Assembly: GCA_938743325.2 (NCBI GenBank)
Contig: OW568863.1
Coordinates: 744,001-808,000 of the forward strand
Direction: 5' to 3'
Origin: Pycnococcus provasolii
Taxonomy: Eukaryota; Chlorophyta; Pseudoscourfieldiophyceae; Pseudoscourfieldiales; Pycnococcaceae
DNA: 64,000 nt
In this document: positions 8,863 through 18,309 of the stretch, piece by piece
How the letters are laid out: every line of letters starts with the position of its first letter
Position numbering within the stretch: position 1 is the stretch's first letter
The notes under the pieces: generated by a model
What the model saw: only the letters and a program-made list of their open reading frames with translations
Told to the model about the DNA's origin: nothing
The model's database searches: none
Translations under genes and position numbers: made by a program

Positions 8863-9315
8863 CTCTTCAAGATAGTCTATGGAGAATAGCGTGGATGTGA
8901 AGATGCGATGCGGCAAGGAGGAGAGGAGAGGGGAGGGGAGATAGGCGACGTGTCCTTCTCCGTTCTCGGGCGAATCCTAAATCCTTCCCCCCCGCTTCAA
9001 TGGGCGGGTCTGGAGAGGTGCCCCGGATCTGGAGAGGCCGTCTGGGACTGGGAGAGGCAAATCCAAGGGTCTCGAGATCCTGAGGGTTAGGGTTAGGGTT
9101 AGGGTTACGGAAGTTAGGGTTAGGGTTAGGGTTAGGGTTAGGGTTAGCTAAAGTTTAGTCTAGGGTTTTGCATTTTGTTAGTTTGGTTTCCCCCATTGGG
9201 TTTTCCAGCGTCCCTCCCTCTGGTGGTATATCTCCTGTCCCTAAAGGTCTATCTGCTTCGTCGATCTGCTTCGTCCCGTACATAACACCAACAACAAACA
9301 AGCAGTTCGCTGATC
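8863..9315. other. Divergent intergenic region with TTAGGG array
   Basis: Shared upstream region of haem oxygenase (minus) and the parvulin gene (plus). It holds GGAGAGG-rich DNA near 8920-9060 and a TTAGGG array. No gene is visible. Confidence 0.6.
9083..9147 (+). repeat. Interstitial TTAGGG array
   Basis: About nine TTAGGG units split by a short TTACGGAAG interruption. It lies about 170 bp upstream of the parvulin start and within the shared haem oxygenase/parvulin 5' region. Confidence 0.92.
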
Positions 9316-9690
9316 ATGTCCGTCACCGTCACGTCATCGCGCTCGTCGTCGCTTCTCTCGTATGGCATAGTTCTCATGATGTTAACGGCCTTGCTGGCGA
9401 AACCTGCCCTAGCTGTGCAAGCGGAAGCGTCGCACATTCTCGTCGACACCGAGGCACAAGCACTTGACCTCAAGGCGAAAATCGACGCAGGTGCGGACTT
9501 TGGGGAAACGGCGAAACAGCACTCGAAGTGTCCGTCAAAGTCGCGTGGAGGATCCCTGGGGAAGTTTGGACGTGGACAAATGGTCAAAGAGTTTGATACC
9601 GTCGTCTTCAACGAGGAAGTCGGACCCGTGCACGGCCCTGTCAAGACGCAGTTTGGATACCACCTCATCAAAATCACCAGCCGGGCGTAA
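9316..9690 (+). CDS. Parvulin-type peptidyl-prolyl isomerase with N-terminal targeting sequence
   Basis: A single-domain parvulin (rotamase), which isomerises X-Pro bonds. Residues ~36-124 show the family pattern: EASHILVDTEAQA, DFGETAKQHSKCPSKSRGGS, LGKFGRGQMVKEFD, then VKTQFGYHLIKI. The first ~35 residues hold a hydrophobic stretch ending AKPALAVQA, which fits a signal or thylakoid-transfer peptide with an Ala-x-Ala site. The product is probably secreted or lumenal; plastid lumen is possible but there is no long stromal transit region. At 124 aa it is a typical minimal parvulin plus leader. A TTAGGG array lies just upstream. Confidence 0.88.
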   Translation: MSVTVTSSRSSSLLSYGIVLMMLTALLAKPALAVQAEASHILVDTEAQALDLKAKIDAGADFGETAKQHSKCPSKSRGGSLGKFGRGQMVKEFDTVVFNEEVGPVHGPVKTQFGYHLIKITSRA

Positions 9691-9858
9691 AATACACAAA
9701 AAAAGGTACTACCAAAAGAACAACGACTCGAGTCAACGGCGTGGGTTTTCTTACGGGTTTACGGGGAGGTGACAGAAACAAAATCAATCAACAATTACTG
9801 TAGCTCATACAAAGCTGTGTGGTTTTGAAGGGTTAACTCTTCTTCTTTTCATCTTCCT

Positions 9859-11223
9859 TCAAGACGATGCGGAAGAAGAACGTGCCGGCGTCTCGTCGGC
9901 AAAACTCGCGCTGCCGTCGTCGCTATCTTCATCCCACGGATTCGCGCCGGCGTCGTCGGAGCTCCTCAAGTACGCGCGAACAGCCGACTCGAGGCTCGTC
10001 AGGAGCGCGGAGTCGGCATCCAGCGCCTCCACCGCACGGTCCCGACCTTGGGCGAGACGTGTCGGTTCCTCCGTCGGCGCGTCGGGAAGCACGTACGAAT
10101 ACCAAGCGCCCTTCCTGAGCACAATTCCTGCAGCCTCCGCCGCATCGAGCACCGCACCCGCGCGGCAGATACCCTTGTTGAACAGAATGTCCACCTCGGC
10201 AATGCGGTACGGAGGTGCAACCTTGTTCTTCACCACCTTCACGCGAGCCTTGATGCCCCTCTCCTTTCCGTCGGAGCCCTTCAGCGTCTCGCGACGACGT
10301 ATGTCCAGGCGAACGCTTGCGTAGAACTTCAAGGCGTTGCCACCACTTGTCACCTCCGGCGAGCCAAACAGCACGCCGATTTTGTGTCGCAGCTGGTTGA
10401 TGAACACCACCGTGCACCCCGCCCGCGAAGCGTTCGTGGTGATTTTGCGAAGTGCCTGGCTCATGAGTCGCGCCTGCGCGCCAATTTGCACAGCGCCAAT
10501 TTCGCCCTCGATTTCTGCCCTCGGAACGAGTGCTGCGACGGAGTCGACGCACACAATGTCCACAGCCGAGCTGCGGACGAGCTGGTCCACCACCTGGAGC
10601 GCCATCTCGCCACTTTCTGGCTGGCATATGATGAGTGAGTCGACGTCCACACCAAGCCTAGCGCTGTATTTGGGGTCAAATGCGTGCTCCGCGTCGATGA
10701 GCGCTGCGCTTCCCCCTCGTCGCTGCACCTCCGCCATGGCGTGCAGAGCGAGTGTCGTCTTACCAGCGGACTCTGGTCCGTACACCTCGATGATGCGTCC
10801 CTTGGGATATCCACCCCCGAGCGCGGCGTCGAGAGTGAGCGCGCCGCTGGGCACAGTCTCTACTTTCGCGCGCGTCGCGTCACCGAGTCTCATGATGGTA
10901 CCTCGTCCAAACGTGCCGTCGATTTCGTCTAGAACACGCGCGAGCGCGGCTGCACGCGCCGATGCCTCACTCGAGTCCGCTGATGAGTCGGCTTTTGAGG
11001 ACGCCTTGGCTTGAGGAGGCCGTAACCGTTGATTTACGAGTCCTTTGGGACTATCTTCTCCACGTGAAGACGAGGCACGCAACGGACGAGAACGAGAACA
11101 AGCCCCCCGCATGTTGACGTGTCGCACGAGCATGGCGTTTCTTCGAAGAGAAAAGCTTTGGACGGGATGCGATGGCCACGATGACGACGACGAAGAAGAC
11201 GAAGACGTGGGAAAAGCTGACAA
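9859..11223 (-). CDS. RECA: Organellar RecA recombinase (plastid-type)
   Basis: Bacterial-type RecA strand-exchange ATPase, 454 aa, for plastid (less likely mitochondrial) DNA repair. Residues ~1-95 are a Ser/Arg-rich transit region. The core shows [11 protein letters not shown], Walker [10 protein letters not shown] (~149-157), the [11 protein letters not shown] loop, Walker B-like [11 protein letters not shown], loop 2 region [20 protein letters not shown], and [12 protein letters not shown]. The C-terminus is acidic ([12 protein letters not shown]), like bacterial RecA tails that regulate DNA binding. It is divergent with the SET gene across a 223-bp spacer that carries a TTAGGG array. Confidence 0.95.
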   Translation of the reverse strand: MSAFPTSSSSSSSSSWPSHPVQSFSLRRNAMLVRHVNMRGACSRSRPLRASSSRGEDSPKGLVNQRLRPPQAKASSKADSSADSSEASARAAALARVLDEIDGTFGRGTIMRLGDATRAKVETVPSGALTLDAALGGGYPKGRIIEVYGPESAGKTTLALHAMAEVQRRGGSAALIDAEHAFDPKYSARLGVDVDSLIICQPESGEMALQVVDQLVRSSAVDIVCVDSVAALVPRAEIEGEIGAVQIGAQARLMSQALRKITTNASRAGCTVVFINQLRHKIGVLFGSPEVTSGGNALKFYASVRLDIRRRETLKGSDGKERGIKARVKVVKNKVAPPYRIAEVDILFNKGICRAGAVLDAAEAAGIVLRKGAWYSYVLPDAPTEEPTRLAQGRDRAVEALDADSALLTSLESAVRAYLRSSDDAGANPWDEDSDDGSASFADETPARSSSASS

Positions 11224-11349
11224 CAGTCAACAGGATGGTCGTCAAAAAAGAACAATATCAATGCAACGACGGGTCCCCAACCAACCTGAGGTTAAGGCCA
11301 AGGCGCATATCCCTGTGTTGAGACTTGAGCTGGTTCGGGGGATTAGATG

Positions 11350-11382
11350 TTAGGGTTAGGGTTAGGGTTAGGGTTAGGGTTA
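11350..11382 (+). repeat. Interstitial TTAGGG array in a divergent promoter
   Basis: Five and a half perfect TTAGGG units between the start of RecA (minus, 11223) and the start of the SET gene (plus, 11447). It therefore lies within the probable bidirectional promoter. Confidence 0.93.
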
Positions 11383-11446
11383 GATGTTACGTGATTCCGT
11401 CCAGCATCCTCCTCATTGACCGTCCTGTCCGTTTTTGCTTGTGGTC

Positions 11447-12916
11447 ATGGTGGTCGTCGTGCGCATCAGCATCAGCAGCATCAAGATGAACCCTTGTGAT
11501 TGTGCTCGTTCTCGTCGCCACAATTTGCTTGTTGGAAATCATGTTCCTTCTGTTCCTTGGCGTTGCTCTGCACGATCACTGCGCTGCTTACCCATGAGAA
11601 AGGCGCATCAAAGTTCATCACCACAGCTGAGCTTCGACACCTCGCTCAGTGAGGTGTCACAAGCAATTGGGTTCACACAAGATAGACTGGAACTTAAGTC
11701 CGGGCCGAACGGACGCGGACTCTTCGCAAAACGTCGTCTCAACGAAGGTGACACTATATTAGCCGTGCCGCTATCCTTGTGCATTCTTGCCGAACGGGAG
11801 GAAGCGATACACATTCCTGGCGTGCCGTGGGACGAACACGCCAACGTCGAGAAACTTAAGCGCACGAAGGCATGTCGAGACGCGTATGTGCTGCCGTGGC
11901 CTATTCGATCCGCCGTCGCACTGCTCGACCTCGCAGACGGCAGTGGTGGTCGCTTCTGGGAGGAATACACGTGCCATGAAAACGGACTGCTGCCCGCACC
12001 AGAAGAGTACAGCATGCCACTGATGCTTCCTGACGACCTACTCGATATGCTCGCGGACGCGACGTGCGTCGAGACGACGCGCGAGGAACGAAGCCAGCTT
12101 TGCCAACTACTTGGAGAGGTTGACAGCGTCGAACGCCGTGGCGCGTTGTGGGCAGCAGCTTGTGTAAGGTCGCGCAACTTCGCTCTGACGGACGAACTGT
12201 TTGCAGTCGCACCCTTCCTTGACATGGCGAACCATGCCGCACAACCTAATGCTGAGGTTGGCACGCAAGCGACCGCCATCGCACGGCTCAAAGGTGTGCC
12301 AACAGGAAATTTGCAGATCGTGGCAACGCGTCCCATTGAAGCTGGGGACGAAGTGACGATTTCGTATGGACCGAACATGACGAACGAGCAGCTCTTTGCG
12401 CGCTACGGTTTCACCATGTCACCGCCGCCGCCGAGAGACGCCGTCGAGTTCGCGGCTGTGTTAAACGCGGAATACCTTCGTGAGCTCGCCGAAGCGGGAC
12501 AAGCACCGCCGCGACCGCCACTGCGCCTAAATCAACATGCATTTGTTGAGGCGAATGGTGCATCCGACGCGGAAAGCTGGGCGCCGGAGTCTGACGCAGT
12601 GCTCCGCGCGGCGATGGAGTCGCTGCCGCTTGATGAAGCCGATACGTCGTCCGAGTTGGAGCTCGAGCTCAATAATGCAAGAGAGCTTCTGGAGGAGGCC
12701 ATGATTCGCCTCGACGGCGCGGTGGATCCGGATGTGGACGAGACATGGCTGGACGAGCACAACGACGGCGACGACGTTCGTTTGTATGCGTGCGTTGCTT
12801 ACCGTTCTCGTCGCACTCGTGTATGGTTGCGTTTGAGGAGTCTGCTTGAGACTTACGTGAGCCAGCTCGAAGGCAAGAAGAAGGAAGAAGGCTGTTCTTC
12901 TTCTTCTTCTTCTTGA
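11447..12916 (+). CDS. SET-domain lysine methyltransferase, Rubisco LSMT/SETD3-like
   Basis: 489 aa. Split-SET type methyltransferase using S-adenosylmethionine. The N-flank shows SGPNGRGLFAKRRLNEGD, a SET-N motif. There is a long insert, then VRSRNFAL, FLDMANHAAQPNAEV (the NH..xPN pair that shapes the cofactor site) and AGDEVTISYGPNMTNEQLFARYGF. A partial substrate-binding helical region follows. This order is that of plant Rubisco large-subunit methyltransferase and relatives; the substrate is unknown. The N-terminus is Arg/Ser/Cys-rich and could target an organelle. The first ATG in frame is at 11447; a second Met at 11486 is possible. The protein ends in a poly-Ser run. Confidence 0.85.
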   Translation: MVVVVRISISSIKMNPCDCARSRRHNLLVGNHVPSVPWRCSARSLRCLPMRKAHQSSSPQLSFDTSLSEVSQAIGFTQDRLELKSGPNGRGLFAKRRLNEGDTILAVPLSLCILAEREEAIHIPGVPWDEHANVEKLKRTKACRDAYVLPWPIRSAVALLDLADGSGGRFWEEYTCHENGLLPAPEEYSMPLMLPDDLLDMLADATCVETTREERSQLCQLLGEVDSVERRGALWAAACVRSRNFALTDELFAVAPFLDMANHAAQPNAEVGTQATAIARLKGVPTGNLQIVATRPIEAGDEVTISYGPNMTNEQLFARYGFTMSPPPPRDAVEFAAVLNAEYLRELAEAGQAPPRPPLRLNQHAFVEANGASDAESWAPESDAVLRAAMESLPLDEADTSSELELELNNARELLEEAMIRLDGAVDPDVDETWLDEHNDGDDVRLYACVAYRSRRTRVWLRLRSLLETYVSQLEGKKKEEGCSSSSSS

Positions 12917-13414
12917 GCCTGTATCGTAGTACTACGACAAAGACGTTTACTAGTAGATAGATGGTTGTACTGTATTGTACGTTCTAAAACAACGATGTAA
13001 GACAAGTGTGTGACAAAGCTTAGCTACTGTAGCACAACAAAACAAAACTACATACTGTATGATATTGTTGGTAGAAATCACAAACAAAGGACGAGAGGGT
13101 TCGTGCCGTAAAGAGCCCGTGGTGAAAAAGCTGAAAAAGTGAAACCCATCGTTTTTGGGACCCCCTACTGTAGTGGTAAGGTTAGGTGGGGCGGAACTGA
13201 ACTCCGTTCGGGTTTTGATCCATAGGTCTAGACTCCCCTTAATGATTCTTGCGGCCCGGTCTTGCGGCCCTTATTTTAAGCTTAAACTAGGGTGGTAATT
13301 ACAATTGGGACTTGCCAGCTGGTCACCAGGTGGTAGGTCCAGGTGGTGGGTGGCCTTGCACGCGTCATATTTGGTATGATAGACTAGGATAGTTTTGACT
13401 CGTACTTACTTGCC
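12917..13414. other. Intergenic region
   Basis: About 500 bp between two plus-strand genes. It is lower in GC with TACTGTA-like words near the 3' end of the SET gene. No gene or RNA is seen. Confidence 0.5.
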
Positions 13415-15541
13415 ATGGCCGCGTCCGTCGCGCCTTCTCCTTCTCCTTCTCCTTCTCCGTCCTCCTCGCCGCCGCCCTCCTCCAATGTTAATGTTAATGT
13501 TGGTCACGTTAACAATGTCTCTGTTGCTCACGCGTCGTCCGTTGGAGCTCACGCTCCAAGTGGCTCCGGGTGGCAACGCGCGAACGAAACAGTCGCAAAA
13601 AATCGCACGAAGAAGAAGACGCCCGCGTCTCAGCTGGCGGACGTGGTGGCGCAGGCGTCAAGCTGGGCCGAACGCATGAACGAGAACCAGACATTTCAGA
13701 GCGCGTTCAGAAGCCGAGGCACTGGCTCGGGCGCGGAGGTTGGTCACAACAACAACCAGGTGAAGGCTGTGCCCTCCTTCCGTAACGACTTAGCCTCTCT
13801 CGATTCGCACGTCGAGTTCAAGGCGACCCAGTTCGTGCGAACACTCGTGTATGAAATGGCACCTCCCGCTATCAACACGCTGACTGTGCTGCTGTTCGAG
13901 ACGATCATCTTCAAGCACACATTCCACCAGGCGTGGCGCTGCGTGCTTGCACGGTTTCTCTTGCCCGTCCCGTTCTGTGGACCTGTACTTAGGCTAATCG
14001 GCGACAGCAGCTGGGAGTTGAACATTGCGAACTTTTGTTTCTACATTCTTGAGAACGGAATCTGGGTGAGCTTGTTCATCGTCGTGCTGGTTCCAGAGAT
14101 CAGAGACGAACTTTCGACCCTCGAGCTCGTTCCCATATGCGTGCTGTTTGTCGTGCGCGCAACCGTTCTCGCCCTCAAGTATGCGTACCTGCCCGTGAAT
14201 TACGTCGGCGGTGACGACGTTCTTGGCCTCATGTACACAAAGGAGTTCTCCATTCAGACGATGTATGCGACGCTTGTGCTGAATGCGTGGAACAATCCTC
14301 ACGGCGAGAGGAACTTGGACAAAGAGAAGAAGGCGAGCGAAGTTCTGCGCTGCGAGATGGAGGCGGCTTGCATGGTCGCGGATGTGCGCCTTGACGACAT
14401 CGAGGTACACGTCGGCACAGAGGCGGCGGCGGCGGCAATACGCGCCGCGGCTCTTGGCGTCGGCCAGCGCTCCACCGCTCTCATATCCGCGTCGCCAAAG
14501 TCTGTGAGTGCAAAGGAGCTGCTAGCAAGCATCATTTCCGCCCACTACGGCAAAGGTATACCTGAATTCATGAATAACGTCATCTACGTCGTGACTCTCG
14601 TCTTTGCCGGATCATTCCCCGCAGTTCGGGCCATCTGTGGCGCGCCCGCGTTCGGCACCACGCATTTGGGGAAGCTCGCGTGCGTGAGTCACTTTTTCTA
14701 TTGCATCAACGGCTTTCTGGTCAATCTCGCTTTTGCCACGAGCGCAGCGTGGGACTTCCGGAGACGGCGCTTCTCGCTCGAAAGCCTCGCATCTATGCTC
14801 GTCTATCCCGGCGAGAGAGCGGCGAACCTCGGAGAGAGAGCAGAGAAAGCCACGCGTGACGACGTCGAGGCTGGTCAGCGTTACTCTTCCGCTGCCGGGA
14901 GAGGCGGCAACGACCAGAGCCGCATTTACATCGACGTGAAGAATCCAAGCAGCTGCCTCGCTTGGAGCCTCGTGCGTCGTGCTGTGCGAAAAGTTGGTAC
15001 GCAGTGGATGTATCGCATGAATGCGTACAGCGTTGTGTTCCTCGTTGCCGCAATGGCGTGTACGGGTGCGTTGCAAGCTCTGTACTACGGCGTGGATGCC
15101 TACCCACACCGCCTCGTGTCAGCTGTGGGGTTATTCATGGTGGCCATGTGCATATCGTTTTTGTGCAGTTTTGCCGTGTTTGAGGCGGCAAGAATCAACG
15201 AGGCAGTTCCCGACCACCTCATGATCCTCAAGCGTGAGATGGTGGCACTTGCCGCGGCACTCGCGGGTAGCACGTTTGACGACGAGGGTGAAGGCCGGAA
15301 ATCGCGCATGGAGGCCACGCTGCATTTGTTGAAGCAGGTTTCGTCTACAATGCAGCACGAGGAGCTTGTGTGCGATCCGTTCGTCGTATTTGGTCGCGTG
15401 ACTGCCGGTCCAGGCGCGATTGGCGCGACTGTCGGCGTTCTGATTTCCATGCTGATTGTCGCCCTGCAGCGCCTTTCTTATTTGCTTGACCAGGGATGGA
15501 ACTACTCCGGTCGATATGGCGAATTCGTCGCGCCTGACTGA
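13415..15541 (+). CDS. Polytopic membrane protein of unknown function
   Basis: 708 aa. I do not recognise the family. The N-terminus is a Ser/Pro run (from a (CCTTCT)n-like tract) followed by a charged region. About eight hydrophobic segments follow: INTLTVLLFETIIFKHTF, a pair around FCFYILENGIWVSLFIVVLV and LVPICVLFVVRATVLALK, then NNVIYVVTLVFAGSFPAV, CVSHFFYCINGFLVNLAF, SVVFLVAAMACTGALQALYY, VGLFMVAMCISFLCSFAVF and IGATVGVLISMLIVALQ. A ~140-residue soluble loop lies between the third and fourth, and a second acidic/charged loop in the middle. The ATG has a good context (GCCATGGCC). The protein may resemble the SAM-domain membrane protein at 57200 only in being orphan and polytopic. Confidence 0.75.
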   Translation: MAASVAPSPSPSPSPSSSPPPSSNVNVNVGHVNNVSVAHASSVGAHAPSGSGWQRANETVAKNRTKKKTPASQLADVVAQASSWAERMNENQTFQSAFRSRGTGSGAEVGHNNNQVKAVPSFRNDLASLDSHVEFKATQFVRTLVYEMAPPAINTLTVLLFETIIFKHTFHQAWRCVLARFLLPVPFCGPVLRLIGDSSWELNIANFCFYILENGIWVSLFIVVLVPEIRDELSTLELVPICVLFVVRATVLALKYAYLPVNYVGGDDVLGLMYTKEFSIQTMYATLVLNAWNNPHGERNLDKEKKASEVLRCEMEAACMVADVRLDDIEVHVGTEAAAAAIRAAALGVGQRSTALISASPKSVSAKELLASIISAHYGKGIPEFMNNVIYVVTLVFAGSFPAVRAICGAPAFGTTHLGKLACVSHFFYCINGFLVNLAFATSAAWDFRRRRFSLESLASMLVYPGERAANLGERAEKATRDDVEAGQRYSSAAGRGGNDQSRIYIDVKNPSSCLAWSLVRRAVRKVGTQWMYRMNAYSVVFLVAAMACTGALQALYYGVDAYPHRLVSAVGLFMVAMCISFLCSFAVFEAARINEAVPDHLMILKREMVALAAALAGSTFDDEGEGRKSRMEATLHLLKQVSSTMQHEELVCDPFVVFGRVTAGPGAIGATVGVLISMLIVALQRLSYLLDQGWNYSGRYGEFVAPD

Positions 15542-16047
15542 GTGAGTGACTCACGCGCGCATGACGGATGCGTCACGTAAGTAGTGTATACATGTGTAGA
15601 AGTACTGTACTGTATGTCTGTATTCTCAACTAAGAATAATTAAGACTAAAGCCTCTTCTTACCTTCCTCCCTAGGAGGAAGCTGACAAGGCGACAACTGA
15701 CAAGGCGGCGCTTGCCTTGCCTTGCGCGTATCTATCCTAGCGTCCTAAGGTTAGGTAGTGTGCTCAGTGCTCACGAGGTACATAGGTGCCTCGGCGTGCG
15801 TACCATTTTAGTAGTACTGCCAATAAAATCATAAGAGGGAGGGGGTTAGGGTTAGGGTTAGGGTTAGGGTGAGGGCCGGCTCCCCTTAGCTCCTGCCTTG
15901 CCAGGTGGCGTGTGTTTGCCGATTATTGTTTTTGTGGGAGGATTGACCAAATAACACGAAAATCAACTTCGGTGGTGGTGGTGGTGGCAAGCAACACGTG
16001 CTGACGTGTGTCGAATAGTTTCAACTTCCTTCACTGAATAGTACCCT
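15542..16047. other. Intergenic region with TTAGGG array and CACGTG box
   Basis: 3' region of the membrane protein gene, then a TTAGGG array (15841-15871), then a CACGTG palindrome near 15994, about 50 bp before the OTU gene start. No gene is seen. Confidence 0.5.
15841..15871 (+). repeat. Interstitial TTAGGG array
   Basis: Four TTAGGG units about 180 bp upstream of the OTU protease start. Confidence 0.9.
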
Positions 16048-16761
16048 ATGTCGGATAGTGATTATTTGATCGCGTCGCTCTTATCTTCGGACTTGGAGTC
16101 TGAGGACCTTGCCTTGAAATCTCGCGATTCTCAAATCTCTGCCGATGCTCTCCTCGCTCGTCAACTGGCGTCGTCGTCGTCGTCGTCTCCGTCTTCGTCT
16201 CCGTCTTTGGTTTCTCTCGCGACAGTAAGAATCCTGCGCGACGCCATTCAGACTGGTGTCGTTAAGGCGAACAAGATGATACTTGACACGCTCAGAAACC
16301 CCATGCCGGAGGGACACGACGACGCAAACGACGCAGGAAGGGCGCTCCTCGTGGAACGACTCGTGCACTACGGACTCGTGGAAAAGGAAGTGACGCCTGA
16401 CGGAAACTGCCAATTCAGAGCTATCGCAGACCAGCTTTACTCCGCGGAAAGTATGCACGCCGATGTTCGTAAGAAAGTCGTCGCTCAGCTCGTAAACAAA
16501 CGCGAAAGATACGCGCCTTTTGTCGACAGCGACTACGACGAATACCTGGCGCGAATGAGAAAGGAGAGAGAGTGGGGTGACGGTGTCACGCTGCAGGCGG
16601 CAAGTGACGCGTACGGCATCACCATCAGCCTCATTACCAGCTACGATGAAGGGTTCTACATTGAGGTGCAACCTGACGAACGCAAGGTGACGGAACGAAG
16701 TCTATGGCTGTCATTCTTCGCCGAGGTGCACTACAACTCCCTCTATCCTCTAAATGGTTGA
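16048..16761 (+). CDS. OTU-family deubiquitinating cysteine protease
   Basis: 237 aa. The OTU domain is at about residues 108-234. The catalytic pair is visible: TPDGNCQFRAIADQL (Asp118, Cys121) and, near the end, FFAEVHYNSLYP (His228). Between them are HADVRKKVVAQLVN, the YDEYLARMRKEREWGDGVTL block and ASDAYGITI, all standard for the OTU fold of plant/fungal type. The first ~100 residues contain a poly-Ser tract. The enzyme removes ubiquitin from substrates; linkage preference is not readable. The start at 16048 is the first ATG after a CACGTG-containing upstream region. Confidence 0.9.
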   Translation: MSDSDYLIASLLSSDLESEDLALKSRDSQISADALLARQLASSSSSSPSSSPSLVSLATVRILRDAIQTGVVKANKMILDTLRNPMPEGHDDANDAGRALLVERLVHYGLVEKEVTPDGNCQFRAIADQLYSAESMHADVRKKVVAQLVNKRERYAPFVDSDYDEYLARMRKEREWGDGVTLQAASDAYGITISLITSYDEGFYIEVQPDERKVTERSLWLSFFAEVHYNSLYPLNG

Positions 16762-16851
16762 CGACAACGCATATCACATTCGACCAATCAGCATTGCTCG
16801 CAGTCGAAAAGAGTGTAAAATATCATGTTGCTTTATAAAAAACTACACACG

Positions 16852-18087
16852 TTAAAATTTGCAAGATTGCGTGCAGATGGCTATCGCTGCATCCGCCACA
16901 TCCTTTGCGAGATGCAGCTGCTGAGTGATGCCCACGCACGAGCAGTTGAATTCACCCACGAAGTACTTGTCGCTGCCGTCTTCATCCTTCTCGCCGAGGA
17001 TGAAGTCAACCGTCCATATGAGAGGCACTGCCATGCCCTCCATGCCAAGAGACGGCATGATCGTTGGCAGATCCGCCATGAAATTCTTCATCAGCGTCGT
17101 GAATTGCGGATCGTCCGGAGCATAGCTCACGTACTTAGCGCCAGATGCAAGCGTCGCGGAGATGCCGCCCTCGGCAGGCTTCTTGTGGATGATCTCCACA
17201 GGCGTCTCGTAGATCATGTTCACGCGCACTTCACCCTCGACGATGCGCGGCAGGAAGCGTTGGTCGACGAGCTGGCCGTTCTCGCCGACGATGTACTGCT
17301 CGCAGAATGTCATGAACTCGTCGATCGTCTTCTCCTCCTTGTGGTTGTCCACAGCCTCCTGCAGGTCGAGGATCGTCGCTCCGGTCACCTCGCCCTCCTG
17401 TCCGTCCTTAATCTTGCACACCCAGATGCCCTCGCCCTGGCTTCCGCGGTTCTGCTTCAGCACGCGCACGCCCGTCGCGACACTCTTCGGGAACTGCGCT
17501 TTGAACGCCGGGATGTCGTAGTACGCGTACGTGTCAGGCATGCCGCAGCTGAGGTGCTTAATCTTCACGAGCGCATCCTTCGCGCCCATCTTGATCATCG
17601 CGTCGGGGTGCGACATGGCCACCACTCCCGCTGCTGCCACCTCCCGAAGCATGTTGTCTAGCGTCGACTGCGTCACGCCGTCGTACTTGCCTGGGTTGAT
17701 ACGCACAATGTATCCCGTGCAGCTCAGAAGCTCAGCCTTCACTTGTTCTAAAGACGCGTCACTGTATAAGATCGGGTACGACGACCATCCCCGAGACAAC
17801 AAAGCATTGCAGATGGGGAGGGTATCCGCCCTATGGTGGTGGTGGACAACATCATCATCTTTATGGGAAGACACGGAAGGTTTATCCGAACCACCCAAGC
17901 ACTCAATCAAAATGATACGACGTTCTTCGGGGCCGGGCGGACTCGGCAAAAAAGCACCACGAGAATCATCACCACGAGAATCACGAGAATCACCACGACG
18001 ACCACGAGGAGGAGCGTAGGTAAGTGTTATCTCCGAGAGGTATCCTGAAGAAGACAAGAGTTTGTTGTCATGACCATGAAGCGCCAT
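16852..18087 (-). CDS. ATP-grasp-like protein (Cj0069-type), function unknown
   Basis: 411 aa. Residues ~60-411 look like an ATP-grasp fold: a pre-ATP-grasp region with YIVRINPGKYDGVTQS, a Lys/Glu region VRVLKQNRGSQGEGIWVCKI that fits the nucleotide-binding loop, and a C-terminal VDFILGEKDEDG..YFVGEFNCSCVG that matches the metal-binding D..E.N end of ATP-grasp enzymes. Family recall suggests the bacterial Cj0069-like group, which has no assigned substrate. The first ~60 residues are rich in Arg, Ser and Asp with repeated RDSRGDDSRG-like units. It converges on the OTU gene with a 90-bp gap. The fold is fairly likely; the substrate is unknown. Confidence 0.6.
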   Translation of the reverse strand: MALHGHDNKLLSSSGYLSEITLTYAPPRGRRGDSRDSRGDDSRGAFLPSPPGPEERRIILIECLGGSDKPSVSSHKDDDVVHHHHRADTLPICNALLSRGWSSYPILYSDASLEQVKAELLSCTGYIVRINPGKYDGVTQSTLDNMLREVAAAGVVAMSHPDAMIKMGAKDALVKIKHLSCGMPDTYAYYDIPAFKAQFPKSVATGVRVLKQNRGSQGEGIWVCKIKDGQEGEVTGATILDLQEAVDNHKEEKTIDEFMTFCEQYIVGENGQLVDQRFLPRIVEGEVRVNMIYETPVEIIHKKPAEGGISATLASGAKYVSYAPDDPQFTTLMKNFMADLPTIMPSLGMEGMAVPLIWTVDFILGEKDEDGSDKYFVGEFNCSCVGITQQLHLAKDVADAAIAICTQSCKF

Positions 18088-18309
18088 GCAACGAGTGAAT
18101 GAATGAGCAGCTGCCGAGTGAGCAACGCAAGACGCGTTTAAGCCTTAAGGGAGTGAGCTGAGCTGGAAAAAAGAAAAAAGGGAGGGGGGGAGATTTCAGA
18201 CCTAGATTTCAGTGAAGAAGTTCACAAAATGAGGATTTGGTCGGAGGATTTGGTCGGTGGGACCTGCGCCCTGGGGGGTCTCTTTCGGCATCTCCCCACC
18301 ACTCACCTG

